From Pontibacter actiniarum (GTDB lineage: Bacteria; Bacteroidota; Bacteroidia; Cytophagales; Hymenobacteraceae), in contig NZ_CP021235.1 in the NCBI RefSeq assembly GCF_003585765.1, forward strand, positions 3,534,001 through 3,598,000: DNA of 64,000 nt, read 5' to 3'. A model generated the notes under the pieces. The model saw only the letters and a list, made by a program, of their open reading frames with translations, ran no database searches and was not told where the DNA came from. Position 1 is the first letter of the stretch; each line of letters opens with the position of its first letter. The position numbers were made by a program, and so were the translations under genes. Positions 33,240 through 42,422 of this stretch are shown here, piece by piece.

Positions 33240-33983
33240 TCACTTAACTATTTGTTCACTTGTCTTACCAAACCGGCGCTCGCGCCCCTGGTAAGATATT
33301 ATTGCCTCGTAAAGATGCTCTTTTCTAAAATCAGGCCAGAGCAACTCTGTGATGTATAATTCAGTATAAGCTAATTGCCAGAGCAAGAAGTTGCTGATGC
33401 GCATCTCGCCGCTCGTCCGAATGAGCAGCTCCGGGTCGGGCATGCCTGCCGTAGAAAGATAGCCGGCAACAGCGGACTCATCTATTGCATCAGGCGCTAT
33501 ATTCCCCTGACCCACCTCGTTGGCCAAGCGTTGCACCGCCTGTGTAATGTCCCAGCGGCCGCTGTAGCTCAGGGCCAGCACGAGCGTCATGCGCGAGTTG
33601 TGCTGTGTCATCTCTATGGCCTCATTGAGCTCACGCTGGCATGCCTTCGGCAGGCTGGAGGTGTTGCCAATGGTCTGTAACCGGATGTTGTTCTTGTTGA
33701 GAGTGGCTGCTTCCTTGCGAATGGTGGACACCAGCAGCGTCATCAATGCCGATACCTCTTCTGCGGGCCTGGACCAGTTCTCGGTAGAGAAAGCGTACAT
33801 GGTTAAGTACTCTATCCCCAGTTCGGCTGCAGCCTCTACGGTATCGCGCACAGCTTTAATGGCATTCTGGTGCCCAAAGATACGTAGTCCGCCCCTTCGC
33901 TTCGCCCAACGCCCGTTACCGTCCATGATAACGGCGATGTGCCTTGGTAAATTGCCTAAGTCTACTTTCTCCTTCAGATTCAT
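33240..33983 (-). CDS. uppS: Isoprenyl transferase (undecaprenyl diphosphate synthase)
   Basis: Makes the C55 lipid carrier for peptidoglycan and O-antigen from farnesyl diphosphate. The N-terminal motif HIAVIMDGNGRWAKRRG carries the catalytic Asp; later SGRWDITQAVQ and PDPELLIRTSGEMRISNFLL are characteristic. The start at MNLKEKVDLGNL (33983) gives 247 residues, normal length. An open frame seven codons further up is not needed. Its stop codon abuts or overlaps the bamA start, so both are probably translated together. Confidence 0.97.
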   Translation of the reverse strand: MNLKEKVDLGNLPRHIAVIMDGNGRWAKRRGGLRIFGHQNAIKAVRDTVEAAAELGIEYLTMYAFSTENWSRPAEEVSALMTLLVSTIRKEAATLNKNNIRLQTIGNTSSLPKACQRELNEAIEMTQHNSRMTLVLALSYSGRWDITQAVQRLANEVGQGNIAPDAIDESAVAGYLSTAGMPDPELLIRTSGEMRISNFLLWQLAYTELYITELLWPDFRKEHLYEAIISYQGRERRFGKTSEQIVK

Positions 33984-34042
33984 TAAAACACAATTTCCTT
34001 GCAAGTTACAAAAAGCAAGACAAATTCGTGAATGATTGCTAC

Positions 34043-34810
34043 TTAATCTAGCAAGCCAGGCTTATTCTTGTAAACAGGAGGGCAGTTATTGCGGTAGAAA
34101 GTGTAGGAGATGCTTATGCCGTTGTAGAAATACCAGTCGTTGTCGTGGGGATTGGCAAGGTAGGCTTCTGTTTCCTCGGCCAGGTAATCCAGCTTATCCG
34201 TAAACAGCTTCCGTGCTCCAAACTCCAGCCCCAGGTTCCAGTGCTTGCTGAGGGCGTATTTTAGCCCCACACCAAAGGGTATGGCTATGGCCAAATCTGT
34301 CTCGTAGGGCTCGTCAAGGCCATCCACCGCTGCTGTTAGCTTTTTGTTGTAAGCAAGCCCTGCTATACCGACAAAGACGTAAGGCGAAAGGCGCGGGTTC
34401 TGGCGGCGGTCATAGTAATCCAGGAAGTTGTACTCCATTACCGCCGAAACCTCCAGCAGGCTCAGGCGCAGCTCTGCGTCGCGGTACTTATGAAACGGCC
34501 GGTCATCGAAGGCTTCATCGCTGAACGTGTTGTCGTCCACGATGCGGTGGCTCCCCATCAGGCCGCCGCGCAGGGTAATGGCATCGGACATGTCGCGGCG
34601 GTAAAACACGGTTATGGCCGGCTGGTTATTCAGAAAGCGGTAGTTCGGCGACAGTTCGCCTTTGTAATTGGCCCCGCCTATACCCACTCCTATCTCTGAT
34701 GTGGTGACGGCTTTCGTAACTTGCGCGTAAGTAGCGGCGCTAAAAAAAACACTCCCTATTTGCAGCATGAGACAAATAAGGAGTGCCTGTTTAAAAGTAT
34801 TCAAAGTCAT
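34043..34810 (-). CDS. DUF6089-type outer-membrane beta-barrel protein (downstream copy)
   Basis: 255 residues from MTLNTFKQALLICLMLQIGS (34810), a signal peptide ending before AQVTKAV. The mature protein has alternating short strands typical of an 8-stranded barrel: EIGVGIGGANYKGELSP, FYRRDMSDAITLRGGL, LSPYVFVGIAGLAYN, IPFGVGLKYALSKHWNLGLE. It matches the family called DUF6089 in Cytophagales and is a paralogue of the next gene upstream. The last residues NNCPPVYKNKPGLLD are a periplasmic or surface tail. Function unknown; position beside bamA suggests a structural role in the outer membrane. Confidence 0.8.
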   Translation of the reverse strand: MTLNTFKQALLICLMLQIGSVFFSAATYAQVTKAVTTSEIGVGIGGANYKGELSPNYRFLNNQPAITVFYRRDMSDAITLRGGLMGSHRIVDDNTFSDEAFDDRPFHKYRDAELRLSLLEVSAVMEYNFLDYYDRRQNPRLSPYVFVGIAGLAYNKKLTAAVDGLDEPYETDLAIAIPFGVGLKYALSKHWNLGLEFGARKLFTDKLDYLAEETEAYLANPHDNDWYFYNGISISYTFYRNNCPPVYKNKPGLLD

Positions 34811-34856
34811 GTAGCTAGGCAAAGTTTAGTTGAACAACGCAACGCTGTCCGTTCTA

Positions 34857-35849
34857 TTATCTAAACTTCGGACTTCTGATGCGTGGTGATAAAATATAAC
34901 TCAAAGTGACACCCGTTGTGATGTACCAGTCATCGTCAGAGCTCTCGCCGCGTTGCGACCCCTCTGTACCGTATCCTTTTACATGCATGTAAGGTACCTG
35001 TGGCGCATTAGGATCTGGCACAACAGTAAAGCCGGACTCCGGGCTTCTGTCTGAGAGAATAGCTGCGGCAGTAGGGTTGTCGCCTCCGCCGGCCAGTATA
35101 TTCGCCTTTGACGCATAGGCTGTACTTACGTCGTCCAGGTAGTCGGTGAAGGTTTTTCTCCAGCCTACTTCCAGGCTAAGGTCCCAGTACCGGTCGATCT
35201 TATAGCGCACACCCACCCCAAACGGCACCACAATCTGTACACGCTTGTAAGGCTCCGGGTAATCACCGCCATCTGCATACTGCCCTTCGGTACCCAAAGG
35301 TTGCAATTCGTACCATCCTGTTGGAATATCATTCGCAGGAGCCAGACCACGGGAGCCATTTTCGTAGTACGCCTTCGGGTTATGGTGCATTACGGCAACG
35401 CCAGCAAACGCATACGGCACAAAGTCCGGGCGACGGCGGAAGTTATTGCGGTTCTCAAAAAGGTCTACTATCGCCACAGCGCTCAGTTCTTTGACATCGC
35501 TGCGGAAAGAGAGGTTTCTGCCGTAGCGGCCTCTGTTCTCTCCCTCGTTCTCTGATGCGCTCAGGGCGTCATCGCCGGTGATACGGCCCCAGGTGAAGCC
35601 CACACGGTACGAAAAGCGCGGCGCGAAACGGTAGGTATAGCTAATGCCCACGCTTGGGCGGGTAGACTTAAAGCGAAAGCTCGTAAAGTCTGGCTCCGGC
35701 ACAATATCCCCGAAATAGTTCATGGCACCGATCGTAGCCCCCACTGAAGCGTACTTCTTGCGCTGGGTAAACCGTTGCGCATCAGCAGTAGGTGCGATGA
35801 GCAGCGCCGTGAAAACAAGCATTAAAAAGAGCGTACAAAGTTTCTTCAT
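34857..35849 (-). CDS. DUF6089-type outer-membrane beta-barrel protein (upstream copy)
   Basis: 330 residues with a signal peptide (MKKLCTLFLMLVFTALLIAP, cleaved before QRFTQ). It has the same strand pattern as its neighbour (SVGATIGAMNYFGDIVPEP, GISYTYRFAPRFSYRVGFTW, VPFGVGVRYKIDRYWDLSLE) and larger loops with a Gly/Asn/Pro-rich insertion around AGGGDNPTAAAI. The pair arose by duplication. It has a promoter-like box about 65 nt upstream and is the probable first gene of the DUF6089-uppS-bamA-skp transcription unit. Function unknown. Confidence 0.82.
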   Translation of the reverse strand: MKKLCTLFLMLVFTALLIAPTADAQRFTQRKKYASVGATIGAMNYFGDIVPEPDFTSFRFKSTRPSVGISYTYRFAPRFSYRVGFTWGRITGDDALSASENEGENRGRYGRNLSFRSDVKELSAVAIVDLFENRNNFRRRPDFVPYAFAGVAVMHHNPKAYYENGSRGLAPANDIPTGWYELQPLGTEGQYADGGDYPEPYKRVQIVVPFGVGVRYKIDRYWDLSLEVGWRKTFTDYLDDVSTAYASKANILAGGGDNPTAAAILSDRSPESGFTVVPDPNAPQVPYMHVKGYGTEGSQRGESSDDDWYITTGVTLSYILSPRIRSPKFR

Positions 35850-35913
35850 ATCGAAAACATATCTAAAAGATGGCGTATCAGCTGGATGACAATGAACCCA
35901 AGTTAGTTTCAGA

Positions 35914-35921
35914 CAAAAATA
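35914..35921 (-). promoter_or_regulatory. Candidate -7 box for the DUF6089-uppS-bamA-skp unit
   Basis: TATTTTTG on the minus strand matches TAnnTTTG, 65 nt before the DUF6089 start codon. The upstream TTTG is only 11 nt away, too close for a standard -33 element. Confidence 0.35.
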
Positions 35922-35965
35922 GTCAATAAAGTCAAACTTGGAAATGATATTCCATATATTTAATA

Positions 35966-36853
35966 TTACTTTATCTGACTGTTGCGCTTATCGAAGCCCC
36001 AGTTGAGCTTATTTCGCAGGGTAGACAGAAAATTAACCTGGTGTAGCTTTACCAGCCTCGCCACAAAGGCCTCCCGCCGAACAGCTAGCTGCACGTTCAT
36101 ATCCACGGGTGTTGACCTGGAGTCCAGAGCCGCCAAATAGCTACTGCTCCGCCCCTCCACTTCAAACGAGATGACGCTTCGATCGGACACGATCATAGGC
36201 CGCACATTAAGGTTATGCGGACATACGGGCGAAATCACAAAATTGTTAGTTTGCGGCAGCACCAACGGTCCTCCGCAGCTAAGCGAGTACCCCGTTGACC
36301 CTGTAGGCGTGGCCACCACCAGACCATCTGCCCAGTAAGAATTTAAATATTCACCATCTATATACGTGTGCACTACTATCATGGATGAGGAATCGCGTTT
36401 TAATACGCTAAACTCATTTAATCCGAAGTTAATGCCCTCAAACACCTCCTGATCGGAATCCACGCGGATCAGAGCGCGGTCATCCAAGGTGTAGTGCCCT
36501 TTGTAAAGCGCATCGAGTGCGATGTTGATGCTGTCGTAGGGGATGGTGGCCAGGAAGCCAAGCCGGCCCGTGTTGATGCCGAGAATTGGAATCTGCTGCT
36601 CTCCCACATAGGTCACGGTATCCAGCAGCGTACCGTCGCCGCCGATGCTTAGCACCACGTCCACATCCTGAAGCTTATCCCCCCGCCGGAAGGTCTCGAT
36701 GCCGGTGGGCAGGTTGATGGTATTCTTGAGGTACAGTTGGAAGTGCTCTACCAGGCAGAGCTGCGTTTTCCGGCGCTGCAGCTCATCGAAGAGCGCCTGG
36801 ATAAAAGGGGTAATGTTATCGCTGAAGGGTTTGCCAAGTATAGCTATTTTCAT
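35966..36853 (-). CDS. nadK: NAD kinase
   Basis: Phosphorylates NAD to NADP. From MKIAILGKPFSDN (36853) it has 295 residues, the GGDGT motif at 71-75 with the catalytic Asp, and TPTGSTGYSLSCGGP for NAD binding. The frame is open 19 codons further upstream but that part overlaps the previous gene's end and is not conserved. Only 10 nt separate it from the upstream BamA-like gene, so the two share a transcript. Confidence 0.97.
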   Translation of the reverse strand: MKIAILGKPFSDNITPFIQALFDELQRRKTQLCLVEHFQLYLKNTINLPTGIETFRRGDKLQDVDVVLSIGGDGTLLDTVTYVGEQQIPILGINTGRLGFLATIPYDSINIALDALYKGHYTLDDRALIRVDSDQEVFEGINFGLNEFSVLKRDSSSMIVVHTYIDGEYLNSYWADGLVVATPTGSTGYSLSCGGPLVLPQTNNFVISPVCPHNLNVRPMIVSDRSVISFEVEGRSSSYLAALDSRSTPVDMNVQLAVRREAFVARLVKLHQVNFLSTLRNKLNWGFDKRNSQIK

Positions 36854-36863
36854 TTCAATCAGG

Positions 36864-38252
36864 TTAAAACGGAAATCGGGCACTAAAGTAAAAGCCTTTG
36901 TCTCCCTCACGGTTCAAGGTGTACTCCAGGCGCAGCACGATGTCGTAAAAAGTGACCACATGCAGCCCCAGCCCACCTCCGAGCAGCAGGCGGTTCGTAA
37001 GCGGGTTTCCATCCTCAAAGGCATCGTCCACTACATAGCCGGCGTCTGTAAAGCCGTTAAGGTATACGGACAAAGGTATGTGGTTGAACTTCGGGTTATC
37101 TATAAATGTAAGGTTTATACTTTTAATATCCAGCAGCTGCCGCGTAAGCCCCTGTTTAAAAAGGCCGTAGTGCTGCCCGCCTATAACGTATAGCTCATAC
37201 CCCCGCACGTAGGACCGGTAGCCCAGCGCCACGTTGTCGGCAAAGGCATGCCGGCCGGCAAGCCGCAGCTGCCCCTCGGCACCCGCCATATAAAAGAGCC
37301 TGTCAGAAAGCGGCACGTACTGCACATACTTGGCCCGAGCCGTGGTAAAAGGGGAGCCCGTCTGCTGCAGGAAGAGCGTCTGCGAAACTCCCGCCTCAAG
37401 GTAAGTGCCTGCGGTAGGGTACGCAAAGTTGTTGCGCCGGTTAACGACCTTGTACAGCTCCACACGCAGGTATTGCCGCTCCCCCCTTGCCTCCTTATAG
37501 TACTCCGGGTTCAGGAAGGTGACGGAGTCGGAGACGGCTTCGCTGTAGTAAGCCAGCCTCAGCCCTTCCTGCCGTTGCACATCCTGCCGGTGGATCAGCG
37601 CGGCCGACACCGCCGTGCGTTTGATCGGCACCCCCTCCTCCTGCTCAAAAAAGCGCTGCCTGTTGTTGTAGTTTGTGTAGCTTATAGTGCGGCTGCGGTA
37701 GTCAGACACCGCGAAATCAGCGCCCAGGTTATACTTGCGCCAGATGTACGGGATGCGGTAGCCGAGCTCCAGCCGCTTGTTAAAGCCGCGCTGCACGCGC
37801 ACGCGCACCTCCTCGTTGCGGCCCCTGAAGTTCTTCCGGATAAGGTTGATGCCATAGTCTATGCGGCTCCAGTCCCGCTTCTCCAGCCAGGCGTTAAAGT
37901 TGCGGTCTGCAAAGTCAAAAATGGGGATGGGATACAGGTAGAAGCGCTCCTGCACCTCGTAGTTTACCCGCACCTGGCCCTCTTCGCACGTGTAGGTATA
38001 GTTTACATAGTGAAAGAGCCGCAGGTTGAAGAGGCGCTTTTGGTTCTCCTCCAGCAGCGGCTCCAGCTCGTCGGCCGGGATGGTGTCGCCGGGCGCAAAG
38101 GTAAGTTCGCGCAGCATCACCTGCGGCTTCGTGGTCTCGTTGCCGGACAGCTCCACCTCGGCCACCACGACGGCGGGCACAGCACATGGCCCGGCCAGCG
38201 CAACGGCCCCGATCAAAAGCAGAAGTATAAAGAGGGATGCCCGCAGCAGCAT
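36864..38252 (-). CDS. BamA/TamA-like outer-membrane barrel with a single POTRA domain
   Basis: 462 residues: signal peptide (MLLRASLFILLLLIGAVALA), one POTRA-like domain (about 30-100, VVAEVELSGNETTKPQVMLR to VNYEVQERF), then a barrel of the bacterial surface-antigen type with the loop motif YVRGYELYVIGG and a final aromatic residue (SARFPF). It is much shorter than the BamA in this window (832), so it is a second Omp85-family protein, perhaps related to TamA or PorW-like assembly factors, or a dedicated insertase. It lies in the same direction as the CBS gene (11 nt gap) and nadK. Confidence 0.82.
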   Translation of the reverse strand: MLLRASLFILLLLIGAVALAGPCAVPAVVVAEVELSGNETTKPQVMLRELTFAPGDTIPADELEPLLEENQKRLFNLRLFHYVNYTYTCEEGQVRVNYEVQERFYLYPIPIFDFADRNFNAWLEKRDWSRIDYGINLIRKNFRGRNEEVRVRVQRGFNKRLELGYRIPYIWRKYNLGADFAVSDYRSRTISYTNYNNRQRFFEQEEGVPIKRTAVSAALIHRQDVQRQEGLRLAYYSEAVSDSVTFLNPEYYKEARGERQYLRVELYKVVNRRNNFAYPTAGTYLEAGVSQTLFLQQTGSPFTTARAKYVQYVPLSDRLFYMAGAEGQLRLAGRHAFADNVALGYRSYVRGYELYVIGGQHYGLFKQGLTRQLLDIKSINLTFIDNPKFNHIPLSVYLNGFTDAGYVVDDAFEDGNPLTNRLLLGGGLGLHVVTFYDIVLRLEYTLNREGDKGFYFSARFPF

Positions 38253-38263
38253 TACCGCCGGCC

Positions 38264-38929
38264 TTAGATATCGAGGTACTTGAAGAGCATGTCCAGGCGG
38301 TCGCGGCCCACATCGTGCTCGGTGTTGTCGTTGAACTGGGCCGTGATGCGGTACTCGAAGCGTTCCAGTGTGGCAATGATGCGGCTCAGGTCGGTGGTGT
38401 TCAGCTTCAGCGTCAGCTTGATCTGGTACGGGTCCATCTCGTCCGGCGAGACGTAGGCACTGAGGATCTTCACCCCCTCCTCCTCGATCAGGCGGCTGAT
38501 CTGGCTCAGCGAGTAGTCGCGCTCGGGCATGGAGAGCACCAGAATGCTGCCCTGCCCCTGCAGCGCAGACATCTGCCCGAAGGCGGCCAGGGTATCGTTG
38601 ATGGTGATGATGCCGATGTAATCCTGCTCCTCGTCCAGCACCGGCACCACCTGGATTTTGTTTTTGATAGCCGCCTCCATCACATCGTAGAAATGCTGGT
38701 GCCCCTGCACGTGCACCTCCTGGTACTCCAGCTCCAGCTCTTTTAGCGTGCGGGCGCGGTCGGGCAGCTCGATCAGGCTCAGCTCGGTGGCCAGGCCCAT
38801 GTACTTGCGGTTGCTCACCACCGGCAGCTCGTTTACCCTGAACTCATCCATCCAGCGCAAAGCCTTGTCTACGGTGTCGTAGAGCTTTAGCGGCGGTATC
38901 ATTTGGTTGATGAGTTCTTCTGCGATCAT
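38264..38929 (-). CDS. CBS-domain protein with ACT-like C-terminus
   Basis: 221 residues. Two CBS motifs fill about 10-130 (for example DTVDKALRWMDEFRVNELPV and DVMEAAIKNKIQVVPVLDEE), which bind adenosyl ligands; the C-terminal part (ILVLSMPERDYSLSQISRLI and following) has the beta-alpha-beta pattern of an ACT domain. Similar AcuB-like proteins sense nucleotides or amino acids. Its start codon overlaps the stop codon of the upstream hydrolase (ATGA), so both come from one transcript. No output enzyme is attached. Confidence 0.88.
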   Translation of the reverse strand: MIAEELINQMIPPLKLYDTVDKALRWMDEFRVNELPVVSNRKYMGLATELSLIELPDRARTLKELELEYQEVHVQGHQHFYDVMEAAIKNKIQVVPVLDEEQDYIGIITINDTLAAFGQMSALQGQGSILVLSMPERDYSLSQISRLIEEEGVKILSAYVSPDEMDPYQIKLTLKLNTTDLSRIIATLERFEYRITAQFNDNTEHDVGRDRLDMLFKYLDI

Positions 38930-39699
38930 ACAGATGTGGTTATAGGTGTTTTGGCTAAGAATTTATCTAAGATACTGTTAAACTTCTCCGGATGTTCCAT
39001 CATCGGGGCGTGCCCGCACTTATCTATAAAGTAGAGCTCGGAGCCCTCCATGAGCCTGTTGAACTCATAGGCTACCAAGGGCGGCGTAATGGTGTCGTTC
39101 AGTCCCCAGATTAACAACGTCGGCACCTTTATGTTTGTGATATCCTTGGCCATATTATGCCGCTGCGCCGATTTGGCGATGGCGATAATGCGCAGGCACT
39201 TAGAGTTGCTGTTGGTGATGGAGAATACCTCATCCACTAGCTCTTTGGTGGCTGTTTTAGGGTCGTAGAAAGTATAGCCCACGCGCTCCTCCACATAGTC
39301 GTAGTTGCCGCGCTTCGGAAAGGAGCCGCCCATAGAGTCCTCGAACAGGCCGGAGCTGCCGGTCAGCACCAGGCGCTTCACCATATCGGGGTTATCCAAG
39401 GTATAAACCAGGCCCACGTGGCCGCCCAGCGAGTTGCCCAGCAAGGTCAGGTCCTTCAGTTTCTTCAGCGCCACGAAGCTCTCCACAAACTTCACCAACC
39501 CCGGCACGCCGGCCTTGTGCAGCGGCATCTCGTAGATCGGCATCAGGGGAATAACAACACGGTAGTTTTTCGAAAAATGCTCTACAACGCCGTTCCAGTT
39601 GCTAAGGGCGCCAAACAGCCCGTGCAGCAGCAAAAGTACTTCGCCTTCTCCCTCATCTATGTACTGATATTCTCCTTCTTGTCTGACTTGTAAATCCAT
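38926..39699 (-). CDS. Alpha/beta hydrolase
   Basis: 257-residue alpha/beta-fold hydrolase with the oxyanion segment LLLLHGLFGALSNW, the nucleophile elbow LLGNSLGGHVG (Ser), and the final GHAPMMEHPEKF with the catalytic His. No signal peptide is present, so it acts in the cytoplasm. The substrate is not predictable. It lies between the amidotransferase and the CBS gene. Confidence 0.93.
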   Translation of the reverse strand: MDLQVRQEGEYQYIDEGEGEVLLLLHGLFGALSNWNGVVEHFSKNYRVVIPLMPIYEMPLHKAGVPGLVKFVESFVALKKLKDLTLLGNSLGGHVGLVYTLDNPDMVKRLVLTGSSGLFEDSMGGSFPKRGNYDYVEERVGYTFYDPKTATKELVDEVFSITNSNSKCLRIIAIAKSAQRHNMAKDITNIKVPTLLIWGLNDTITPPLVAYEFNRLMEGSELYFIDKCGHAPMMEHPEKFNSILDKFLAKTPITTSV

Positions 39700-39738
39700 G
39701 AATCGAAAAATCTTATTGAAAGAAACGTGTGTTTGACG

Positions 39739-40320
39739 TTAACGGTCGAACTCGTGCGCAATATTAGCAATACTAACCCAATTTTGGAGCATGTGCAAAC
39801 CGTAAGTCGTCAGGGCTGCCTCCGGGTGAAACTGCAGCGCGTACAGCGGCAGATCCCTGTGCCGGAAGGCCATCAGCTCCCCCTCCTGCGTGTGCGCCAG
39901 CGGCACGATGCTCTCCGGGGTGTGCCGTAGCACCAGCGAGTGGTAGCGCACCACCGGCATCCGCTGCGGCAGGCCTGCAAAGACGGGGTCATCCTCGCAA
40001 ACGATCTCCGACACCTTGCCATGCATGGGCCGCAGCCCCTTCTCCAGCTTCGCGCCGAAGAACTCGCCCAGCGCCTGGTGCCCCAAGCAAATGCCCAGCA
40101 TCGGCACCCGCTCGTGGTAGTGGCGGATCACATCCATCATGCTCCCGGCCCCTTTCGGCGCGCCCGGCCCCGGCGAGAGCACAATGCCCTCAAACCTTAG
40201 CTGCCGTAGCTCCTGCAGCGGCACATCGTTGCGCACCACCTGCACCTCTACCCCTAAACGGTTAAAATAGTCTACCAGGTTATAGGTAAACGAGTCAAAG
40301 TTATCGAGCAGGAGCAGCAT
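39739..40320 (-). CDS. Glutamine amidotransferase, PabA/TrpG type
   Basis: Provides ammonia from glutamine to an aminase partner in anthranilate or 4-aminobenzoate synthesis. Class I features are DNFDSFTYNLVDYF, LSPGPGAPKGAG, the catalytic Cys in GICLGHQALGEFFGA, and the His-Glu pair in LQFHPEAAL. The 193 residues are normal. No trpE or pabB gene is in the window, so PabA and TrpG cannot be told apart; one protein may serve both pathways. Confidence 0.93.
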   Translation of the reverse strand: MLLLLDNFDSFTYNLVDYFNRLGVEVQVVRNDVPLQELRQLRFEGIVLSPGPGAPKGAGSMMDVIRHYHERVPMLGICLGHQALGEFFGAKLEKGLRPMHGKVSEIVCEDDPVFAGLPQRMPVVRYHSLVLRHTPESIVPLAHTQEGELMAFRHRDLPLYALQFHPEAALTTYGLHMLQNWVSIANIAHEFDR

Positions 40321-40428
40321 GGCAGGCGTTAAGTATAAGAAACGAGCAGGGCTGAAGGCGGGCTTCAGGATAACAGCCCGATGGATGGCAGCTACTTCCC
40401 AGCATGCAAATCTGTGAATCTCCCGGCC

Positions 40429-40947
40429 TTAAAAATGCTGCCGCAGCGATGTGATCAGCGCTTTGATAAACGGGAGCACATAGCTCAGGATATCAAGGGC
40501 ATAGGGAGTGGTTTTGAGTACCACCGGGTATACTGCGGAGGCGTCGGCGGTGTCTTTCGACACGGCGATACCGGCCATGTCGGACACGTACAGCAGCAGG
40601 CTCAGGGCCACGCACCATTTCAGGGCGCCCAGTATACTCCCCAGCACATTGTCGAACAGGCCGAAGGGCGTAAAGTCAATAACTTTTTTCAGCAGCATGC
40701 CGCCCAGGTGAATGAGCAGGATGATGCCGACGAAGACCACCAGAAAAGTTACGTAAGGCAGCAGACCGTGCGCATCGCCGATAAACTCGGCCATAACGGG
40801 CAGTGCCGTGTCCAGCAGCTTCAGGCCGCCTAGTATGGCCAGCACCAGCGCCACCAAAGACACCAGCTCCAGCAGCAGCCCCTTGCGGAAGCCCATAAAA
40901 GCCCCGTAGGAAATAGGAATGGCTAAAAAGAAATCGAAGGTACTCAT
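40429..40947 (-). CDS. CvpA-family membrane protein
   Basis: 171 residues from MSTFDFFLAIPISYGAFMG, with four membrane helices. The N-terminal signature (FRKGLLLELVSLVALVLAIL) and HLGGMLLKKVIDFTPFGLFDN, leading to VLGSILGALKWCVALSLLL, are typical of the colicin V production/CvpA family. The exact function is unknown; in other bacteria it is linked to envelope stress and bile tolerance. The frame is open 11 codons further upstream, but this ATG places the first helix normally. Confidence 0.88.
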   Translation of the reverse strand: MSTFDFFLAIPISYGAFMGFRKGLLLELVSLVALVLAILGGLKLLDTALPVMAEFIGDAHGLLPYVTFLVVFVGIILLIHLGGMLLKKVIDFTPFGLFDNVLGSILGALKWCVALSLLLYVSDMAGIAVSKDTADASAVYPVVLKTTPYALDILSYVLPFIKALITSLRQHF

Positions 40948-41016
40948 GTAGTAAGATATAAGATTCAAGACATAAGACAATAGACTTTCTGGAAGTGATC
41001 ATCAATCTAAATCTTA

Positions 41017-41061
41017 AACCTGTTGCCTTACAGCAGTTTAACCATTGTAAGGCAACAGGTT
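41017..41061 (-). terminator. Hairpin after the YqeY gene
   Basis: AACCTGTTGCCTTACA is mirrored exactly (16 bp) over a 13-nt loop, 6 nt after the YqeY stop codon on the minus strand, followed by a moderately T-rich stretch. The minus-strand T-run is imperfect. Confidence 0.7.
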
Positions 41062-41066
41062 ATACT

Positions 41067-41528
41067 TTAAAAATCGGTATTATTCAGCAATGCGCCAACA
41101 GCCTGGGAAATGGCGCGGCCGTCGGCCTGACCGGCCAGCTCTTTAGAGGCAACGCCCATTACCTTCCCCATATCAGACGGGCCTGTGGCACCTACTCTTT
41201 GGATGATCTCTACCAGGCGCGCGCGCAGGTCGCCTTCGTCCAGCTGCTTGGGCAGGTACTGCTCTATCACGGCCAGCTCTGCCAGCTCCACCTCCTCCAG
41301 GTCGGCACGGCCCTGCTTGGCGTACAGCTCAGCAGACTCGCGGCGCTGCTTGGCCGCTTTAGTCAGCAGCTTCATCTCGGTGTCCTGGCTGATGCCTTCG
41401 TCTCCGCCCTTCTCGGTCTCGGCCAGCAGGATTTGCGATTTTATACTTCTCAGCGCCTGTAAGCGAGCTTTATCTTTGGCCAACATAGCTTGCTTAATGT
41501 CGGCGTCCACGCGTTGTTTTAATGTCAT
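41067..41528 (-). CDS. GatB/YqeY domain protein
   Basis: 153 residues of the YqeY family, related to the tail of GatB. Start MTLKQRVDADIKQAMLAKDK, the middle ELAVIEQYLPKQLDE and the end MGKVMGVASKELAGQADGR are diagnostic. Homologous domains bind tRNA in amidotransferases; stand-alone YqeY proteins are uncharacterised. The gap from 41529 to 41708, between this gene and the divergent pdxJ, shows no clear promoter box. Confidence 0.93.
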   Translation of the reverse strand: MTLKQRVDADIKQAMLAKDKARLQALRSIKSQILLAETEKGGDEGISQDTEMKLLTKAAKQRRESAELYAKQGRADLEEVELAELAVIEQYLPKQLDEGDLRARLVEIIQRVGATGPSDMGKVMGVASKELAGQADGRAISQAVGALLNNTDF

Positions 41529-41708
41529 AGTTTTTGATTTTTATACCTTTCACTTCGTCCAGATGCTCCGGTTGCAGCACCGCTGGCTTCTTTATACGCG
41601 GCCATGCTCCCTGCCACAGGTTATCATCTTAAACAAAATTCCACTAATTTAGTCATTCAAATAAATTAAGACGAGCAAGGGGCAAAAATTCAGCCCGTAA
41701 ATAGAGCC

Positions 41709-42422
41709 ATGACGAAACTGAGTGTAAATATAAACAAAATAGCCACGCTTCGGAATGCCCGCGGCGGTAACAGGCCGAATGTTGTGCAGGCGGCCAAAGA
41801 TTGTGAGCGTTTCGGAGCAGAAGGCATTACCGTGCACCCGCGCCCCGACGAGCGCCACATCCGCTATCAGGATGTGTACGACCTGAAAGAAGTGGTTACC
41901 ACCGAGTTTAACATTGAAGGCAACCCTACGCCAGACTTCCTGAAGCTGGTAAAAGAAGTGCGCCCAGCGCAGGCAACCCTCGTGCCCGATGCTCCGGATG
42001 CCATTACCTCCAACGCCGGCTGGGACACCATCAAACACAAAGATTTTCTGACAGATGTGATTGGAGAACTGAAGGAGCTTGGCATCCGCACGTCTATTTT
42101 TGTTGACCCTATCGTACCTATGGTAGAAGGCGCAGCCGCCGTAAACACAGACCGCATCGAGCTGTACACAGAGGCTTACGCGACTAACTTCCTGCAGAAC
42201 CGCGAAGAAGCCGTTGCGCCATACTTGGAGGCAGCCATAAAAGCACAGGAGTTCGGACTTGGCTTGAATGCTGGTCACGACCTGGACCTGGACAACCTGA
42301 AATACCTGCACATGACACTGCCGGGCCTGCAGGAAGTAAGCATAGGCCACGCCCTTATCTGCGATGCATTATACTTAGGGCTGGAGAATACCATACAGCT
42401 ATACCTGCGCCAGCTTAAATAG
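41709..42422 (+). CDS. pdxJ: Pyridoxine 5'-phosphate synthase
   Basis: Condenses 3-amino-2-oxopropyl phosphate with deoxyxylulose-5-phosphate to pyridoxine phosphate. 237 residues with the family segments [51 protein letters not shown] and [11 protein letters not shown], which hold the phosphate and substrate residues. It is the first gene of an operon with mnmH: their stop and start codons are adjacent with no gap. PLP is not needed for selenouridine formation, so the grouping may be expression-based rather than functional. Confidence 0.97.
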   Translation: MTKLSVNINKIATLRNARGGNRPNVVQAAKDCERFGAEGITVHPRPDERHIRYQDVYDLKEVVTTEFNIEGNPTPDFLKLVKEVRPAQATLVPDAPDAITSNAGWDTIKHKDFLTDVIGELKELGIRTSIFVDPIVPMVEGAAAVNTDRIELYTEAYATNFLQNREEAVAPYLEAAIKAQEFGLGLNAGHDLDLDNLKYLHMTLPGLQEVSIGHALICDALYLGLENTIQLYLRQLK

